This document shows, piece after piece, positions 5,718-6,661 of a DNA stretch of 6,661 nucleotides (positions within the stretch are counted from its first letter, which is position 1; every line of letters starts with the position of its first letter). The stretch spans positions 1-6,661 of the forward strand of contig JAEOTU010000020.1 of NCBI GenBank assembly GCA_016839665.1, in the 5' to 3' direction. The DNA comes from Candidatus Hodarchaeota archaeon. GTDB lineage: Archaea > Asgardarchaeota > Heimdallarchaeia > Hodarchaeales > Hodarchaeaceae. A program made the translations under genes and the position numbers. The notes under the pieces were generated by a model that was not told the DNA's origin, searched no databases, and worked only from the letters and a program-made list of their open reading frames with translations.

Positions 5718-6614
5718 TTATGCCTCCTTATGGGTTAAGTATTCAACCCGTTTATCGGGATAGATGCGAGCTGTTGCTCTTCTCGCCGCCCAGCACTGAA
5801 TAGCTACTGCAGCAGGAAGGGATGCAGGATGTCGATGAGCATAGTCGATCTTCACATCTAGCGCGGTCGAAAAATCGCCACCTAAGCCCATAGAACCAAT
5901 ACCAGTCATGTTAATAGCTTTTAATAGATCCTCTTCAAGTTTAGCTATTTCTGGGTCGGAGTGTCTTTGGCCTAGTGGTCGCATTAGTTGTTTTTTGCCT
6001 AATTTTAAAGCAATGTCAGCTCCACCTCCAATTCCGAGACCGACGATTACTGGAGGACAAGGTTGTCCACCTGCGTTCAAAATTGTATCTATAACGAACT
6101 TCTTTATCCCTTTAATTCCCTGACCTGGCTTTAGCATTCCCAAGGCACACATGTTTTCTGATCCACCACCTTTAGGAAATACTGTTATTTCCAAGTAATC
6201 GACATCAGGAATGAAATCATAGTTAATATATGGAATATGGTTCCCTGTATTATCCCCAGAGTTTCCGCCAACAATAGGGTTGACCGCATTTGGTCTCAAA
6301 GGAACTTCCTTGGTTGCACGTACAGAAGCTTTCCTAAAGGTCTCTTCAAGCCCCGCAATTTTAGGAAAATCCTCACCAATATTGACATAGTAAATGTGAA
6401 TTCCAGTATCCTGGCACATTGGGGTAGATGTTTCATCTGCAATGGTAAAGTTATCCACAATTGTTTTTAACGCGGCTTTACTCGTTGGTTTCGTTTCCTT
6501 TTCATACATGGTCTTTAATGCTTCGGAAACGTCATTTGGTAGCTGAGTTGCAGCAAACTTGTGCAATTTTACAGCAGTATCTTCTATTATTGTGTTATCA
6601 AACGTTTCTGTCAT
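5718..6614 (-). CDS. fumA: Class I fumarate hydratase, alpha subunit (4Fe-4S)
   Basis: This large subunit carries the oxygen-sensitive 4Fe-4S cluster whose open iron acts as the Lewis acid for fumarate/malate hydration. The 298 residues are full length for the N-terminal-domain type. The three cluster cysteines are Cys67 in PMCQDTG, Cys156 in SENMCALGML and Cys186 in GGQPCPPVIVGLG. VGGNSGDNTG (115-124), KGGGSEN (148-154) and RPLGQRHSDPE (212-222) are further family motifs. The C-terminal HPASLPAAVAIQCWAARR resembles archaeal and anaerobe homologues. The ATG at 6614 is preferred to a TTG at 6632, which has no Shine-Dalgarno and adds six non-conserved residues. The ATG has only a weak GGGAT upstream but sits about 26 bases from a TATA-like box, so a leaderless message is possible. 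It is the first gene of the cluster seen here. TtdA is the alternative. Confidence 0.94.
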   Translation of the reverse strand: MTETFDNTIIEDTAVKLHKFAATQLPNDVSEALKTMYEKETKPTSKAALKTIVDNFTIADETSTPMCQDTGIHIYYVNIGEDFPKIAGLEETFRKASVRATKEVPLRPNAVNPIVGGNSGDNTGNHIPYINYDFIPDVDYLEITVFPKGGGSENMCALGMLKPGQGIKGIKKFVIDTILNAGGQPCPPVIVGLGIGGGADIALKLGKKQLMRPLGQRHSDPEIAKLEEDLLKAINMTGIGSMGLGGDFSTALDVKIDYAHRHPASLPAAVAIQCWAARRATARIYPDKRVEYLTHKEA

Positions 6615-6638
6615 AGTAATCCCAATTCTCAAGCTGAA

Positions 6639-6645
6639 ATTATAT
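6639..6645 (-). promoter_or_regulatory. TATA-like or -10 promoter element of the fumarase operon
   Basis: ATATAAT on the minus strand lies about 25 bases before the ATG at 6614. As an archaeal TATA box it would place transcription start at or just before that ATG, giving a leaderless message. As a bacterial -10 (TATAAT) it would give an untranslated leader of about 18 bases; a matching -35 would lie at or past the window edge and cannot be judged. Confidence 0.4.
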
Positions 6646-6661
6646 GAAAAACTGGTTAAGT

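Noticed and set aside
5908..6123. 71-codon plus-strand frame antisense to fumarase alpha
   Set aside because: It is opposite strongly conserved fumarase motifs and its composition reflects the complement of that gene.
6237..6470. 77-codon plus-strand frame antisense to fumarase alpha
   Set aside because: It is another shadow frame; its cysteine-rich look comes from the complementary coding sequence.
6615..6632. TTG start at 6632 for fumarase alpha
   Set aside because: It has no Shine-Dalgarno, the added residues do not look conserved, and the ATG at 6614 fits family starts and the TATA-like spacing.

Overview
The window is a gene-dense, low-GC (about 40% by eye) prokaryotic chromosome segment dominated by central carbon metabolism. 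Six of the seven genes are on the minus strand. Reading that strand 5' to 3', it starts with a two-subunit iron-sulfur (class I) fumarate hydratase (alpha 6614-5718, beta 5715-5110). Next come succinate-CoA ligase beta (5021-3900) and alpha (3887-3024), a RidA-family enamine/imine deaminase (2873-2487), and a single-chain CoA-transferase fusing GctA-like and GctB-like halves (1780-23). The only plus-strand gene (1919-2428) is an unrecognised 169-residue protein with a CxxC...CxxC zinc-binding pattern.

Fumarase and succinate-CoA ligase form a partial TCA module for fumarate/malate and succinate/succinyl-CoA interconversion. The fumarase genes are 2 bases apart and the ligase genes 12 bases apart, each with a good Shine-Dalgarno site. 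The two pairs are separated by 88 bases holding a strong hairpin plus U-tract, a TATA-like box and a Shine-Dalgarno site, so sucCD may be partly uncoupled from fumAB. A second hairpin/U-tract follows sucD and closes the cluster. The remaining three genes are single transcription units: ridA converges on the zinc-ribbon gene, which diverges from the CoA-transferase.

The main observation is that sucC has no ATG, GTG, TTG or CTG anywhere in its first 70 codons. The conserved N-terminus is intact, and the only well-placed start is an ATT codon 7 bases after AGGAGGT. A conventional gene caller would truncate the protein to 303 residues and lose part of the ATP-grasp domain. The true product is most likely 373 residues from an AUU start, the rare class known from E. 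coli infC and pcnB.

The organism cannot be fixed from this window. Possible archaeal signs are TATA-like boxes, a likely leaderless fumarase alpha gene (TATA-like element about 26 bases before its ATG), and a zinc-ribbon orphan. The hairpin/U-tract terminators and a TATAAT-like hexamer fit a low-GC bacterium equally well. I lean slightly towards an uncultured archaeon, possibly Asgard-like, but this is weak inference. There is no mobile element, CRISPR array, tRNA or rRNA, and no intergenic stretch exceeds 300 bases.
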